From NCBI GenBank assembly GCA_947632525.1, contig CANRPQ010000008.1, forward strand, positions 1 through 23,312: DNA of 23,312 bases, read 5' to 3'. Shown one piece after another: positions 14,598 through 22,893 of the stretch; position 1 is the stretch's first letter; each line of letters begins with the position of its first letter. The notes below the pieces were generated by a model. It worked only from the letters and a program-made list of their open reading frames with translations, made no database searches and was not told where the DNA came from. The translations under genes and the position numbers were made by a program. The DNA comes from an uncultured Clostridia bacterium. GTDB lineage: Bacteria; Bacillota; Clostridia; TANB77; CAG-508.

Positions 14598-17340
14598 ATG
14601 GGATTATTTAAATCATATAGTGAAAAAGAAGTAAAAAGGTTAAAACCTATAGTTGATAAAATAAATAGTTTAGAGCCAGAAATACAAAAATTAACAGATG
14701 AGCAATTACGTGCTAAAACAACTGAATTTAAGGAACAATTATCAAATGGTAAAACACTAGATGATATTCTTCCAGAAGCTTTTGCAGTAGTTAGGGAAGC
14801 TTCTAAAAGAGTACTAGGAATGAGACATTTTGATGTTCAATTAATTGGTGGAATTATTCTTCACCAAGGAAGAATTGCAGAAATGAAAACAGGTGAAGGT
14901 AAAACATTAGTTGCTACATTACCAGTTTATTTAAATGCATTAACAGGAAAAGGCGTACATGTTATTACTGTTAATGATTATCTAGCAAAAAGAGATAGTG
15001 AATGGATGGGAAAAGTATACAAATTTTTAGGCTTGACTGTTGGATTAGTAATTGCTGGAATGGAGCCAGAAGCAAAAAGGATAGCATATCATGCAGATGT
15101 TACTTATGGTACCAACAATGAATTTGGATTTGATTATTTAAGAGATAACATGGTAATTTACAAAGAACAGCTAGTACAAAGAGAATTAAATTATGCTATC
15201 GTTGATGAGATAGATAGTATTTTAATTGATGAGGCTCGTACTCCTTTAATTATTTCAGGTCGTGGAAAAGAATCATCTGATTTATACAAGAAAGCAGATC
15301 AATTTGTTAGCAGACTAGTTCCTAAAATTATAGTTGAGGAAGATATAAAAGATGAACAACAAGCTGAAGATAACGAAAATTATGATTATATAGTTGATTT
15401 AAAGGCCAAGTCAGCATCATTAACACAAAAAGGTATTGAAAAGGCTGAAAGAGAATTTAACTTAGAAAACTTTAACGATATAGAAAACTCAGAATTAGTA
15501 CATAATGTTAACCAAGCATTACGTGCTCATGGAATTATGAAAAAAGATATAGATTACATTGTAAAAGACGGAGAAGTTCTTATTGTAGATGAATTTACAG
15601 GAAGAATTATGTATGGAAGAAGATATAATAATGGATTACATCAAGCAATTGAAGCAAAAGAACATGTAAAAATTGCAGATGAATCTAAAACTTTAGCAAC
15701 TATCACATTTCAAAATTATTTTAGAATGTACGACAAGTTATCTGGTATGACAGGTACTGCTATGACAGAAGAAGATGAATTTGAAGAGATTTATCATCTA
15801 GATGTTATTGAAATACCAACAAATAAACCAATGATACGTGATGACCATTCTGATATAATTTACAAAAATGAACCTGCAAAATTTAGAGCAGTTATTGAAG
15901 ATATCAAGCAAAGCCATGAAAAAGGTCAACCTGTATTAGTTGGTACAGTTTCTATTGAAAAATCTGAAAAGTTAAGTAATTTATTAAAGAAAGAAGGAAT
16001 TAAGCATGAAGTATTGAATGCTAAATTCCATGAAAAAGAAGCAGAAATTATTGCACAAGCTGGTAAATATGGAGCTGTTACAATTGCAACAAATATGGCT
16101 GGTCGTGGTACCGATATTATGCTTGGTGGTAATAGTGAATACTTAGCAAAACAAGAAATGAGAAAACAAAAATATACTGAAGAGCAAATAGAACAAGCTA
16201 CAGCATTTAATGAAACACAAGATGAAAATATATTAAATGCAAGAAAGAAATTCAAAGAATTAGAAGATAAATTTGACAAAGAAATTAAAGATGAGAAAGA
16301 AAAAGTATTAGCTGTTGGTGGACTAAAAATTATTGGTACAGAAAGGCATGAATCAAGAAGAATTGACAATCAGCTTCGCGGACGTAGTGGACGTCAAGGA
16401 GACCCAGGAGAATCAAGATTCTACATTTCATTAGATGATGACCTAATGAAAATATTTGGTGGAGATACTATAACTAAAGTATATAATACACTAGGTGCAG
16501 ATGAAAATATGCCTATAGAATCTAAATTGCTTTCTAATGCAGTAGAATCTGCTCAAAAGAAAGTAGAAGGTAAGAACTTTAGTATACGTAAAAATGTACT
16601 TCAATATGATGATGTTATGAATGTTCAAAGGGGTACAATCTATGAGCAAAGAAGAAAAGTCCTTAACGGAGAAGATTTAAAGAAATATATTATGAATATG
16701 ATTGATTCTCTAGCAGAAGGAACTGTTCAAGATTATTTATCAGATGCTGATAATATGAATAAAGAAGCTCTATTACAAGATTTAAAAGTGGTATACGGCA
16801 TTTCAGATTTAGAAACCATTAAAAAAGACAAATTTAACATACAAGATGTAATAAAAGAAGTAAAAGAAAAAGCACATAAAATCTATGAGGAAAAAGAACA
16901 AGTCATCGGTGAGTCTAATATGAGAGAACTTGAAAGAGTAGTTATGTTAAAAATTGTAGATGATAGATGGATGGACCACATAGAAGCAATGGATGAATTA
17001 AAAGATGGTATTGGTTTACGTGCTTATGGTCAAAAAGACCCTGTTGTTCAATATAGAATGGAAGGTGCCGATATGTTCGACCAAATGAATTTAGACATTC
17101 AAACTGATGTAGTCAAATTTTTAATGAATGCTAGAAAGAGAGAAGAAAATTTACAAAGAACAACTTCTGTTAAGATTACTGGAGAAGGATTTGAAGATAC
17201 ATTGAAAGATATGGACGGTCAAGCACCTAGAAAATCTGCTGGACCAACTACAGTAGTTAATACAGAACCAAAAGTAGGAAGAAACGATCCTTGTCCATGC
17301 CGGTTCTGGGAAAAAGTATAAGAATTGTTGCGGAAAGTAA
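14598..17340 (+). CDS. secA: SecA, preprotein translocase ATPase, with a +1 frameshift at CGG near the C-terminus
   Basis: Motor ATPase of the Sec translocase, driving preproteins through SecYEG. Pieces 14598-17300 and 17302-17340 give 913 residues. Motifs: Walker A MKTGEGKT (97-104), GTNNEFGFDYLRDN, DEIDSILIDEARTPLIISG, TGMTGTAMTEE, ATNMAGRGTDI, IGTERHESRRIDNQLRGRSGRQGDPGESRFYISL, and the helical scaffold with DDRWMDHIEAMD. Unshifted, the protein ends at 907 residues in CPCRFWEKV. With the C at 17301 skipped, the tail becomes PCPCGSGKKYKNCCGK, the canonical zinc-binding SecA C-terminus (CxC...CC). Only the last 12 residues depend on the shift, so both forms could exist. GAAAGGAAG precedes the ATG. 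Confidence 0.95.
17301..17303 (+). other. putative +1 frameshift site at CGG in secA (zinc tail)
   Basis: Zero-frame CCA TGC CGG TTC. Skipping C gives TGC-(C)-GGT-TCT-GGG-AAA, restoring CGSGKKYKNCCGK. This is the only one of the six sites where the fourth base is T rather than A. Confidence 0.8.
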
Positions 17341-17354
17341 AAAGATTTATGGTA

Positions 17355-17363
17355 TGTTATAAT
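17355..17363 (+). promoter_or_regulatory. extended -10 promoter element before the GNAT gene
   Basis: TGT followed by a perfect TATAAT at 17358-17363, 34 bases before the ATG. There is no good -35 at 17-base spacing, so it would rely on the extended -10. Confidence 0.45.
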
Positions 17364-17397
17364 ATTTAATGAAGCAAATATTAAAACTGGAGATAAA

Positions 17398-18000
17398 ATG
17401 AAAATTAATGATATGATAAGAGCTGTTAAATTATTAGAAAACGAATGGGATTTAGGTACACTTGAAAGTGGTGCTAGTCGAAGATTATGTGCATGGATTT
17501 ACCTACTAGAAATATTAGAAGAAACAGAACAATTTGTTTATTATAGGGAAAACGGTAAATTGCTGGGCTTTGCGGGTTATTCAAAATGGAACTCAAAAAA
17601 ACATATATTAAAGAAAAAATTTTATACCTTTATAAAAAAACAATTATATAAAAGTAAAGAAATAAAAGATGTTAATGCTTTAATTGAATATGAAAAGAAT
17701 TATGATTATGTTCCTGATAATATGAGAGATTATTTTGATGGAGAATTGTCAATGTTGATTTTAGATAAATCATATAGGGGAAGAGGTATAGGTAAAAAAT
17801 TATTGTTAAATGTATTTGATTTAGCAAAAAAAGACAATATGAAAAATCTTCAAATATTAACTGATGAATCATGTAGTTATGGAATATATGAAAGTGTTGG
17901 ATGTAAAAAAGTTTATCAAACTATTATTGAAAATAAAGAATATGGCAAAATAGGCAAAGTTAATAAAGAAATAGCATTTATATTCGAAAAAAAATTATAA
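17398..18000 (+). CDS. GNAT-family N-acetyltransferase
   Basis: A 200-residue acetyl-CoA-dependent acetyltransferase fold. The acetyl-CoA binding motif A is LILDKSYRGRGIGKKLLLNV (around residues 119-138; R/Q-x-x-G-x-G/A pattern). It is followed by AKKDNMKNLQILTDESC and the motif-B-like YGIYESVGCKKVY typical of GNATs. The substrate, small molecule or protein, cannot be inferred. GGAG at 17389-17392 precedes the ATG. A 43-base part of this gene (17641-17683) recurs at the 3' end of the next gene. Confidence 0.85.
   Translation: MKINDMIRAVKLLENEWDLGTLESGASRRLCAWIYLLEILEETEQFVYYRENGKLLGFAGYSKWNSKKHILKKKFYTFIKKQLYKSKEIKDVNALIEYEKNYDYVPDNMRDYFDGELSMLILDKSYRGRGIGKKLLLNVFDLAKKDNMKNLQILTDESCSYGIYESVGCKKVYQTIIENKEYGKIGKVNKEIAFIFEKKL
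17641..17683 (+). repeat. 43-bp dispersed direct repeat, copy 1 (inside GNAT gene)
   Basis: 39 of 43 bases match 18351-18393, including 24 consecutive identical bases (17647-17670). Here it encodes part of YKSKEIKDVNAL. Confidence 0.85.
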
Positions 18001-18120
18001 TATGCTAAATAAAAGTAGCAAAAAGCAAATGTTCCCATAAATGCTAATCACTTAAACTTAATAATTTACTAATAGAAACACTTAAAATAAAATTTTTAAA
18101 AAGGAGAGGAATTATATTTT

Positions 18121-18375
18121 ATGATATTTGATATTTTTGGATGGATAGGAATGGTTTTAGTTTTATTAGCTTATTTCCTTTTATCACTTGAAAAAATTCC
18201 TAATGGAATATTATATCAAGTTTTAAATTTAATTGCTGCACTTTTTATGGCAATTGGTCTATTTCCAAAAAGTGCTTGGTTTTCTTTTACACTTCAGGTA
18301 ATTTGGGCGATAGTAGCAATAATTGCATTGATAAAAATATTTAAGAAAAACCATTGTATAAAAGTAAAGAAATAA
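18121..18375 (+). CDS. small CBU_0592-like membrane protein
   Basis: An 84-residue protein with about three transmembrane helices. The pattern IFGWIGMVLVLLAYFLLSLEKI, then LYQVLNLIAALFMAIGLF, then WFSFTLQVIWAIVAIIALI is that of the short CBU_0592-type membrane proteins of unknown function (G-W-x-G....AY, NL..A, W...A). GGAGAGG at 18103-18109 precedes the ATG by 11 bases. The last codons and the following 18 bases (18351-18393) are a near copy of an internal part of the preceding GNAT gene. The original C-terminus (KKNHCIKVKK) may therefore have been altered by recombination. Confidence 0.75.
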   Translation: MIFDIFGWIGMVLVLLAYFLLSLEKIPNGILYQVLNLIAALFMAIGLFPKSAWFSFTLQVIWAIVAIIALIKIFKKNHCIKVKK

Positions 18376-18393
18376 AAGATTTTAATACTTTAA
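18351..18393 (+). repeat. 43-bp dispersed direct repeat, copy 2
   Basis: Near copy of 17641-17683 (four mismatches), spanning the end and stop codon of the small membrane protein gene, read in a different frame. Confidence 0.85.
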
Positions 18394-18454
18394 AGTAAAA
18401 TTTATAACTAATATAAATAGAAAAATGATCTATTTAAGAAGTTAGGTGATAATA

Positions 18455-19075
18455 ATGAAATTAACAAGTGAAGATGCAATAAAATTATTAGATATAGATA
18501 AACAAAATAAAGAAAATGATAGGTGGATTAATCATTCTATTTGTGTTGGTAATACAGCTGGGGAAATTGCTAAAACTTTAAAAGAACAAGAAATTGCTGT
18601 AAATATAGATAAGACAATCACTTTGGGATATATTCACGATATAGGAAAAAGGTTTCATGAACAAGGTGGAGTATTTCCTCATGCTATAAATGGATATAAT
18701 TATTTAAAAAAATTAGGATATGATGAAGAATATGCTGGAATTTGTATAAAGCATTCTTTTTTAAATAATGATATTAACTGCATATCAAATGATCGAGATG
18801 AAACTGACAAGTCAAATCCTAACTACAACTTTTTTAAAGAATATATAAAAAAAGAATATTCATTAGAAGAAAAAATAATCAATTTATGCGATTTAATGTG
18901 CACTACCAAAACATTAACTGTAGAAAAGAGAATGATAGATTTATTGTTAAGACATGGCATATACAAAAAAACATATTATCATATTGTGGAAACAATTAAA
19001 CTAAAAGAATATTTTGATAATTTATTAGGCTATAATCTTTATGATTTATTTCCAGAGATAAAAGAAAATTTATAA
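18455..19075 (+). CDS. HD-domain hydrolase
   Basis: A 206-residue metal-dependent phosphohydrolase of the HD superfamily. Visible metal ligands are the His of WINHSICVGNTA near residue 28, the HD pair in GYIHDIGKR, and further histidines in FPHAINGY and CIKHSFL. This is the order used by HDIG/YqeK-like and related nucleotide or phosphoester hydrolases. The substrate is unknown. ATG 18455 is preferred over the in-frame GTG 18446 because AGGTGAT at 18444-18450 fits as its ribosome site. The 3' end of the gene plus 32 downstream bases is duplicated 2.1 kb away in front of prfB. Confidence 0.8.
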   Translation: MKLTSEDAIKLLDIDKQNKENDRWINHSICVGNTAGEIAKTLKEQEIAVNIDKTITLGYIHDIGKRFHEQGGVFPHAINGYNYLKKLGYDEEYAGICIKHSFLNNDINCISNDRDETDKSNPNYNFFKEYIKKEYSLEEKIINLCDLMCTTKTLTVEKRMIDLLLRHGIYKKTYYHIVETIKLKEYFDNLLGYNLYDLFPEIKENL

Positions 19076-19107
19076 ATTATAGATTTAAGTAATAAATTGT
19101 ATAATTA
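18997..19107 (+). repeat. 111-bp direct repeat, copy A (3' end of HD gene)
   Basis: Matches 21089-21199 at 109 of 111 bases with a constant offset of 2092. It covers the last 26 codons of the HD gene, its stop and 32 downstream bases. This copy is in its natural context, followed by a terminator. Confidence 0.95.
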
Positions 19108-19110
19108 GAA

Positions 19111-19139
19111 AAATGTCAACATTCATTGTTGGCATTTTT
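19111..19139 (+). terminator. Rho-independent terminator of the HD gene
   Basis: 11-bp stem AAATGTCAACA (19111-19121) with TGTTGGCATTT (19127-19137, one G-T pair) and a T run. Confidence 0.85.
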
Positions 19140-19239
19140 CGTTTACTAATCAGGTAAACTGGAAATAGCAATGTTGTAAATGTTTTAGAGGTAATATTTT
19201 ATATTTTTTAAAAAAATATAAAAATTTTTAAAAAAATAT

Positions 19240-19283
19240 TTCCTTTCACGATTATAAATGATAAAATTTAATCGTGAAAGGAA
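19240..19283. repeat. perfect 15-bp inverted repeat upstream of the NUDIX gene
   Basis: TTCCTTTCACGATTA (19240-19254) and TAATCGTGAAAGGAA (19269-19283) are perfect complements separated by 14 AT-rich bases that include GATAAAAT. There is no T run after it, so it is not a terminator. It could be an operator overlapping a promoter, an RNA hairpin in the leader, or the end of an element. Confidence 0.8.
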
Positions 19284-19325
19284 CAAGAAATTATGAAATA
19301 TGAAGAAATATAAGGAAGGTTAAAA

Positions 19326-19730
19326 ATGAATGTTGTAGGAACTATGTTTTTTAAAAATGAAAAGTTGTTAATTGATAAGCCAAGAAAAAGACCGACATAT
19401 CAGATGATTGGGGGAAGAGTTGAAACTGGTGAAACACCCTTAGAGGCAGCAATTAGAGAGTGCCATGAAGAATTAGGCGATTATTCAGTTTTTGATGATA
19501 AATTATTTGAATTAGTTATGGAATTTGATGAAATTGCTACGAGTGATGGCATTACACCTATTCATTTTTATGTATTTAAATATAATGGATTTTTAGAAGG
19601 AAAATTATCCACATCAGAAGAAATAGAAAATTTTTTATGGTATGATTCTTCCTGTGGAAATGAAATTTTATCTAATACATTAAAAAATGAAGTTGTTCCA
19701 TATTGTTTAAAGAAAAAATTAATTAAATGA
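19326..19730 (+). CDS. NUDIX hydrolase
   Basis: A 134-residue Nudix protein. The Nudix box GGRVETGETPLEAAIRECHEELGD matches G-x5-E-x7-RE-h-x-EE-x-G with all metal-binding glutamates present. The beta strands before it (VVGTMFFKNEKLLI) and the region after it (LVMEFDEI...HFYVFKY) fit the fold. Such enzymes hydrolyse nucleoside diphosphates linked to another group; the substrate is not evident. AAGGAAGG is upstream of the ATG. The gene lies within the segment bounded by the 111-bp direct repeats, so it may have been inserted with its neighbour. Confidence 0.9.
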   Translation: MNVVGTMFFKNEKLLIDKPRKRPTYQMIGGRVETGETPLEAAIRECHEELGDYSVFDDKLFELVMEFDEIATSDGITPIHFYVFKYNGFLEGKLSTSEEIENFLWYDSSCGNEILSNTLKNEVVPYCLKKKLIK

Positions 19731-19912
19731 GAAAATTTATTGATAAAAAATTAATTTTTGAATAATATATAAATTTTTTAAAACTTATTTGTGAAGCAAA
19801 TGATAACAATGTTACCAATTTATTCCCATTTTATGAAATATTTATAGTAAAGATAGTACTATATAAACTAATGAATATCCTAATACAAACATTTTTAATT
19901 GAGGTGATGTAA

Positions 19913-21091
19913 TTGAAAAGACTTTTACAAATTAGTTTAGATACTTTATTGATTTCTGTACTACCAATAATTATGTGGATAATTTTAGGTTTTACTATAA
20001 CTAAGGAAATATCAAATGTCTTTTCTCTTACTTATCCTTTACAGTTTTTTTATATGATATTTGTTAGTTTATTTGCAATAGGACCTAATATTACTTCAAA
20101 GAAAACTAATAATCAAGATGTTGTTTATTCTAATATGATATTTGGATTATTAATTGTTGGATTATTAACTTTAATATTGGTTATTAATGTGAATACATAT
20201 ATCCAAATAATGAACATGAATGTTAATATATATCATCATTTTTGTATTTATTCAATTATTTGGATGTATTTAAGTTTTATTATGCAAATGATTATGCAAA
20301 AACTTTATTATGACAATAAAAATAATGAATCTAATAAGATAAATATAATATTTAATTTAACTAATTTTATCTTAATAATTTTATTAACAAGTATTTTAAA
20401 AGATTTTATTGGGATTATTATAACTTTAGTAATAGATTCTTTAATAGTATTTATGGTATTTATAAAGTATTATAAAAAAACTAGATTCTGTTTACAAATT
20501 AAAGAAAATATCAAATATACAACATTTAATATTCTAAGAAATTTAGGTATGTTTTTAATTTATGGAATAGGATTTGGTAATAGTTTCTCATTTGGGGAAA
20601 AATATACAACAGCAATAAATTTTGAAAGCTTAACAACTGATACTCAATGGGATATGTTATATTCGGTTGATACGGCATCAAAAATAGATTTAGCTGAAAA
20701 TAAATTTAATTATAAAGAATCGCTGAAAAATGCGTATAAGTTATTATCAATATTAATTTTTTCAATTTTAATTATGAATTTAACACTTTATTGGTATTTT
20801 AAACCTGATTTAACTATTTTATTAATAATACTAGCAGTCCAAATAATAGATATGTTAATAGATCCATTGAAAACTTTAAGATTAAGTTATATACAGATAA
20901 ATGATAATAATAAAAAGCATAATATATTTTACTTACTATCAAGACTAATTCGTTTACTATGTTCATTTATACCTAGTGCATTTTGTACATACATAGGTCA
21001 AGCTATATCTGCAATCTATTTATATGTGTATTCTTGGATTGCATGTAGAAACGTAAAATTATTTAAATTAAGAGATAGTAAAGTAAACTAA
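19913..21091 (+). CDS. multipass membrane protein, MATE/MOP-exporter-like
   Basis: A 392-residue, strongly hydrophobic protein with about 11-12 predicted membrane spans in two halves, joined by a polar loop around residues 225-270 (EKYTTAINFESLTTDTQWDM). The helix arrangement and charged loops resemble MATE or polysaccharide-flippase (MOP superfamily) exporters, but I see no decisive motif, so the assignment is tentative. Translation starts at TTG 19913; GAGGTGAT at 19901-19908 fits it well and no ATG lies close by. The stop codon TAA at 21089-21091 coincides with the first bases of repeat copy B, so the 3' end sits exactly at a recombination junction. Very high AT content. Confidence 0.65.
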   Translation: MKRLLQISLDTLLISVLPIIMWIILGFTITKEISNVFSLTYPLQFFYMIFVSLFAIGPNITSKKTNNQDVVYSNMIFGLLIVGLLTLILVINVNTYIQIMNMNVNIYHHFCIYSIIWMYLSFIMQMIMQKLYYDNKNNESNKINIIFNLTNFILIILLTSILKDFIGIIITLVIDSLIVFMVFIKYYKKTRFCLQIKENIKYTTFNILRNLGMFLIYGIGFGNSFSFGEKYTTAINFESLTTDTQWDMLYSVDTASKIDLAENKFNYKESLKNAYKLLSILIFSILIMNLTLYWYFKPDLTILLIILAVQIIDMLIDPLKTLRLSYIQINDNNKKHNIFYLLSRLIRLLCSFIPSAFCTYIGQAISAIYLYVYSWIACRNVKLFKLRDSKVN

Positions 21092-21199
21092 ACTAAAAGA
21101 ATATTTTGATAATTTATTAGGCTATAATCTTTATGATTTATTGCCAGAGATAAAAGAAAATTTATAAATTATAGATTTAAGTAATAAATTATATAATTA
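21089..21199 (+). repeat. 111-bp direct repeat, copy B (HD gene 3' fragment before prfB)
   Basis: 109 of 111 bases match 18997-19107. Here the HD gene fragment has no start and is followed directly by the prfB ribosome site. It leaves the NUDIX gene and the membrane-protein gene bracketed by direct repeats. Confidence 0.95.
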
Positions 21200-21216
21200 A
21201 AAAGGATGTGAAAAAA

Positions 21217-22330
21217 ATGTTGGATGCCGAAGAAAATACAAAAAAAATAGAAGATTTAAAAAGCAGACTATTAAAAATAGGTGATTCACTTTGATGTAAT
21301 TCATAAAGAACAAGAATTACATTCATTAGAAAAACAAACAATGAATAATGAATTTTGGAATGATGCAGAAAATAGTTCTAAAATTCTGAAACAAATAAAT
21401 ATTTTAAAAAATAAAGTTGAAGTATATAAAAAACTACAATCGGAATTAAATAATATCATAGAAATGGATGAATTAATTCGATTGGAACCTGATGAAGAAT
21501 TATCAAGAGAAGTTATTAAATCAACTTTAAAAATAGAAAAAGAAATTGATAGACTAGAAATTACTACCTTATTATCTGGAAAATATGATAATAATAATGC
21601 TATTTTAACAATTCATCCTGGCGCAGGTGGAACAGAAGCACAAGACTGGGCTGAAATGCTTTATCGTATGTATGCTAGATGGGCAAATGCACATGGGTAT
21701 GAATTAAAAGAACTTGATTATTTAGAAGGAGAAGAGGCTGGTCTTAAAAGTGTTACCTTTTCTATAAATGGTGAATATGCATACGGATATTTAAAAAGTG
21801 AGATGGGAGTACATCGTTTAGTTAGAATTTCGCCATTTGATGCAGGGGGGAGAAGACACACTTCATTTGCATCAATAGAGGTTTTACCTGAAATTACAGA
21901 TGACATTGAACTAGATATTAATCCAGATGATATTAAAATGGATGTATATAGAGCTTCTGGAGCTGGGGGTCAACATATTAATAAAACTTCATCTGCTGTT
22001 AGATTAACTCATATTCCAACAGGAATTGTAGTAGCATGCCAAACAGAGCGTTCACAATTTCAAAACAAAGATACAGCAATGAAAATGTTAAAATCTAAAT
22101 TATTGAATCTTAAAGAAAAAGAACAAAAAGATACTATTGATGAGCTTAAGGGAATTCAAATGGATATTGCTTGGGGAAGTCAAATACGTTCTTATGTATT
22201 TTGCCCATATACGTTAGTAAAAGACCACAGAACTAATTATGAGGTTGGAAATGTACAATCTGTTATGGATGGGGATTTAGACGGTTTTATTGACAGCTAT
22301 CTAAAATGGAATATTGAAAAAAATAAATAA
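21217..22330 (+). CDS. prfB: peptide chain release factor 2 (RF2), with programmed +1 frameshift
   Basis: Class I release factor ending translation at UGA and UAA. Pieces 21217-21291 and 21293-22330 give 370 residues. The first 25 codons end in CTT TGA; skipping the T of TGA continues as GDSL-DVIHKEQELHSLEKQ. The codon-recognition tripeptide SPF is present (RISPFDAGG), as is the catalytic GGQ loop (SGAGGQHINKTSSAVRLTH). ATG 21217 has AAAGGATGTG upstream. This is the classical autoregulatory RF2 frameshift, in which low RF2 lets the ribosome slip past UGA. Its presence shows that UGA is a stop codon in this organism. Confidence 0.96.
21279..21294 (+). promoter_or_regulatory. programmed +1 frameshift site of prfB
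   Basis: Shine-Dalgarno-like AGGTGAT at 21279-21285, then TCA, the slippery CTT (21289-21291) and the in-frame stop TGA (21292-21294). The 3-base spacing between the SD-like element and CTT is the one known to stimulate the shift. The base after TGA is T, not the more usual C. Confidence 0.95.
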
Positions 22331-22370
22331 TATATAATCCAATGTAAACAACATTGTCGTATAATAAAAA

Positions 22371-22416
22371 TAGAGAATATTGTTACCAATTCTATGGTAA
22401 AATGTTCTCTATTTTT
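22371..22416 (+). terminator. terminator after prfB
   Basis: Two-part stem: AGAGAA (22372-22377) with TTCTCT (22405-22410), and TTACCA (22383-22388) with TGGTAA (22395-22400), then TTTTT at 22412-22416. Confidence 0.75.
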
Positions 22417-22515
22417 AGTGCACCTTATTTTGTCCATTTATAATTAAAAATTAGTTCTAAATAAGACAAGATGTGAATATATATAAGATAGACTTATTTT
22501 AAGGGAGTGATATAA

Positions 22516-22815
22516 ATGCAACTAGATGATAGAATTTCTACATCAACAACAAATGTTATTCAAAATATTATATTAGAAAATAGGGAGAAGTTAAATATCT
22601 CTGGAGTGCTAGATGTTTTAAGCTTTGATGATCAAATTGTAATTTTAGAAACTGAATTAGGATTATTAACTGTAAAGGGAGAAAATTTAAGAATTAATAA
22701 ATTAAGTCTTGATAGCTCTGAAGTTACTGTAAATGGAGAAATACAACAATTAGCATATAGTGAAAAGGAAAATTTAGGGAAAAGTGGTGGGCTATTAAAT
22801 AAAATATTTAAATAG
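22516..22815 (+). CDS. yabP: YabP family spore-assembly protein
   Basis: A 99-residue member of the YabP/YqfC family, needed for late spore assembly in Bacillus-type spore-formers. The core ENREKLNISGVLDVLSFDDQ, then VILETELGLLTVKGENLRIN and LDSSEVTVNGEI, is the family's beta-rich pattern. It is followed by yabQ in the conserved order. GGGAGTGAT upstream of the ATG. I see no clear sigma-A promoter; a mother-cell sigma factor would be expected but I could not identify its boxes. Confidence 0.9.
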   Translation: MQLDDRISTSTTNVIQNIILENREKLNISGVLDVLSFDDQIVILETELGLLTVKGENLRINKLSLDSSEVTVNGEIQQLAYSEKENLGKSGGLLNKIFK

Positions 22816-22893
22816 TATCATTCAAAACAGTTTACCTTAACGCATTCCCAAAAAAACTTAACCTTTGCCTTATTGCAAGAAGGAGGACATAGA

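Noticed and set aside
15926..16369. 147-codon antisense frame inside secA, and similar antisense frames in uvrB, uvrA, murD and prfB
   Set aside because: Ser/Phe/Ile-rich shadow translations of conserved genes, without ribosome sites or known motifs.
2680..17303. Sequencing or assembly indels as the whole explanation of the six interruptions
   Set aside because: Not excluded, but disfavoured. Errors would be blind to reading frame, yet all six place CGG exactly in the active frame, none is in a homopolymer run of note, and dozens of other CGG or GG contexts are unaffected. Raw reads would decide.
2680..17303. CGG reassigned to another amino acid (for example Trp or Gln, as reported in some lineages)
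   Set aside because: Reassignment keeps the reading frame, but here the zero frame after CGG runs into stops (2749 in uvrB, 4708 in uvrA) and homology resumes only in the +1 frame.
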